Shown here: piece after piece, positions 63,183 to 64,000 of the stretch
How positions within the stretch are numbered: the first letter of the stretch is position 1
Layout of the letters: every line of letters begins with the position of its first letter
Origin: Dipylidium caninum
Taxonomy: Eukaryota > Platyhelminthes > Cestoda > Cyclophyllidea > Dipylidiidae
NCBI GenBank assembly: GCA_017562135.1
Contig: QEYB01000562.1
Location: 1 to 64,000 of the forward strand
Length of the DNA stretch: 64,000 nucleotides
Direction: 5' to 3'
Notes under the pieces: model-generated
What the model was told of the DNA's origin: nothing
Seen by the model: only the letters and a program-made list of their open reading frames with translations
The model's database searches: none
Program-made: the position numbers and the translations under genes

Positions 63183-64000
63183 TCAATGTGGGGAATGGTT
63201 GCGACATGAACAACTGAACTGCCCATCACCCTCGCCTTCCGCACCGTCGGGGCGATTTCGGCAACACCGAGGCGTGCAGTGTCCACCGATTAAGCGTGTA
63301 CAAAGGCCGAAATGACTCAAAGAACCCACAGTCAGCGAAGAAGTTGGGAACAGCCAGAAACGCAGACGACGATGGAAAGCACCAGCAAGGACGCATACAT
63401 GACAGCGCGCACGGCCCAGCAAAAGGAGCACGCCAGAGCAGCACATGAGTGCGGCCAGAGTCACCATAGTACGCACCTTGACGCGCCTCCCAAGGCACAT
63501 GGGGAAAGCACAGCACACGATGACACGCAGATCGGGCCAAACCCAATATACCATGTGGTCAGGCTGGGGCGCTTCAGCTGTAGATCCACACATACATTCC
63601 CTCATCGTCAGCCTCGCCTGTCCATTTAAACACCTGATTGACGGTACTCCAGACCGTCCTGGCTTCTACGCTCCTCACCAAGATCGACCCGACCAGACGA
63701 CGAGCGGGGGTGGTAGGCGGAAGTGGAAGGCGGGAAAAAGGCGCCAACAAGTAGGTAACATCCAGTGACGCTCTTCGAACCCCAACTCGCGCTTCCTTTG
63801 CTCCCACTGCCCGCGTTGATCTCAATCATCTCTCCGAGCCGATGCCAGACGCCTCACTTTCTTCTGTTCAGATGACAAGGAGAAAGTCCAAGTGCGACGG
63901 CAACAACACCACAACCAGCAAAGTAAAAACCCCTCTTCTCCAACACACCGTCGTCCCATCTCTTCTACTCTGCTCACTCACTTGCCCGCGCTTTTCGCGA
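63183..64000 (-). pseudogene. Corrupted partial copy of SEC62 last exon
   Basis: Matches 25,480-26,280. The Phe-Trp-Leu-Phe-Pro, Ser-Phe-Arg-Pro-Leu-Tyr-Thr and Tyr-Val-Trp-Ile-Tyr segments are recognisable but fall in different frames. Indels occur about every 20-40 bases, both gains and losses. The window ends before exon 1 would be reached. Confidence 0.75.

Larger units (their letters stand above)
43016..64000. repeat. Right arm of the direct duplication
   Basis: Partner of 1-26.4 kb. From 43.0 to 61.08 kb it is the better copy: the UBASH3-like last exon and all 20 flippase exons are open. After about 61.08 kb it degrades, with both missing and extra bases and some substitutions. Over 61,997-63,721 the net length is 24 bases shorter than the left arm. 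Confidence 0.9.

Overview
This is nuclear DNA of a metazoan. Coding sequence is split into short GT-AG exons, there are microsatellites, and no operon structure. The divergent Argonaute with an RGG-rich N-terminus and the tiny introns would suit a parasitic flatworm (perhaps a cestode), but that placement is an inference with modest confidence.

Five real loci can be read. (1) SEC62 translocon subunit, minus strand, 25.5-26.7 kb. (2) A four-exon, 272-residue coiled-coil protein, plus strand, 28.6-30.0 kb. (3) A slicer-type Argonaute, minus strand, 31.85-38.03 kb. (4) The C-terminal part of a UBASH3/TULA-like histidine-phosphatase-fold protein, plus strand, about 39.2-43.7 kb, head to head with Argonaute. 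(5) A class-V (ATP10-like) P4-ATPase lipid flippase, plus strand, 46.7-58.1 kb. The flippase resolves into 20 exons that sum to exactly 1,518 codons with every splice phase compatible.

The architecture is dominated by duplication. Bases 1-26.4 kb repeat 43.0-64.0 kb in direct orientation, with a period of about 37.7 kb. The left arm (1-15.4 kb) is inflated about 1.5-fold over its partner by scattered short insertions that destroy every reading frame. The excess stops abruptly near 15.4 kb, beyond which the arms are collinear one to one. The right arm becomes noisy after about 61.1 kb. Within the unit, a truncated Argonaute block (ArgoN-PAZ-linker exons) is present three times (21.5-23.5, 34.0-36.0, 59.2-61.1 kb). 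The last exon of the coiled-coil gene is also present three times, and a decayed copy of that gene's first two exons sits at 31.0-31.5 kb.

Each Argonaute copy has its own single-base indels, mostly in homopolymers. The simplest reading is an incompletely polished long-read assembly of a real or apparent tandem duplication. Some segments (20.5-21.45 versus 58.15-59.18 kb, and 61.1-61.6 kb) instead differ by substitutions, which points to genuine paralogues or haplotypes. The recognised genes serve unrelated house-keeping and regulatory jobs (small-RNA silencing, lipid flipping, ER translocation), so I see no evidence of a single functional system. The unusual content is structural.
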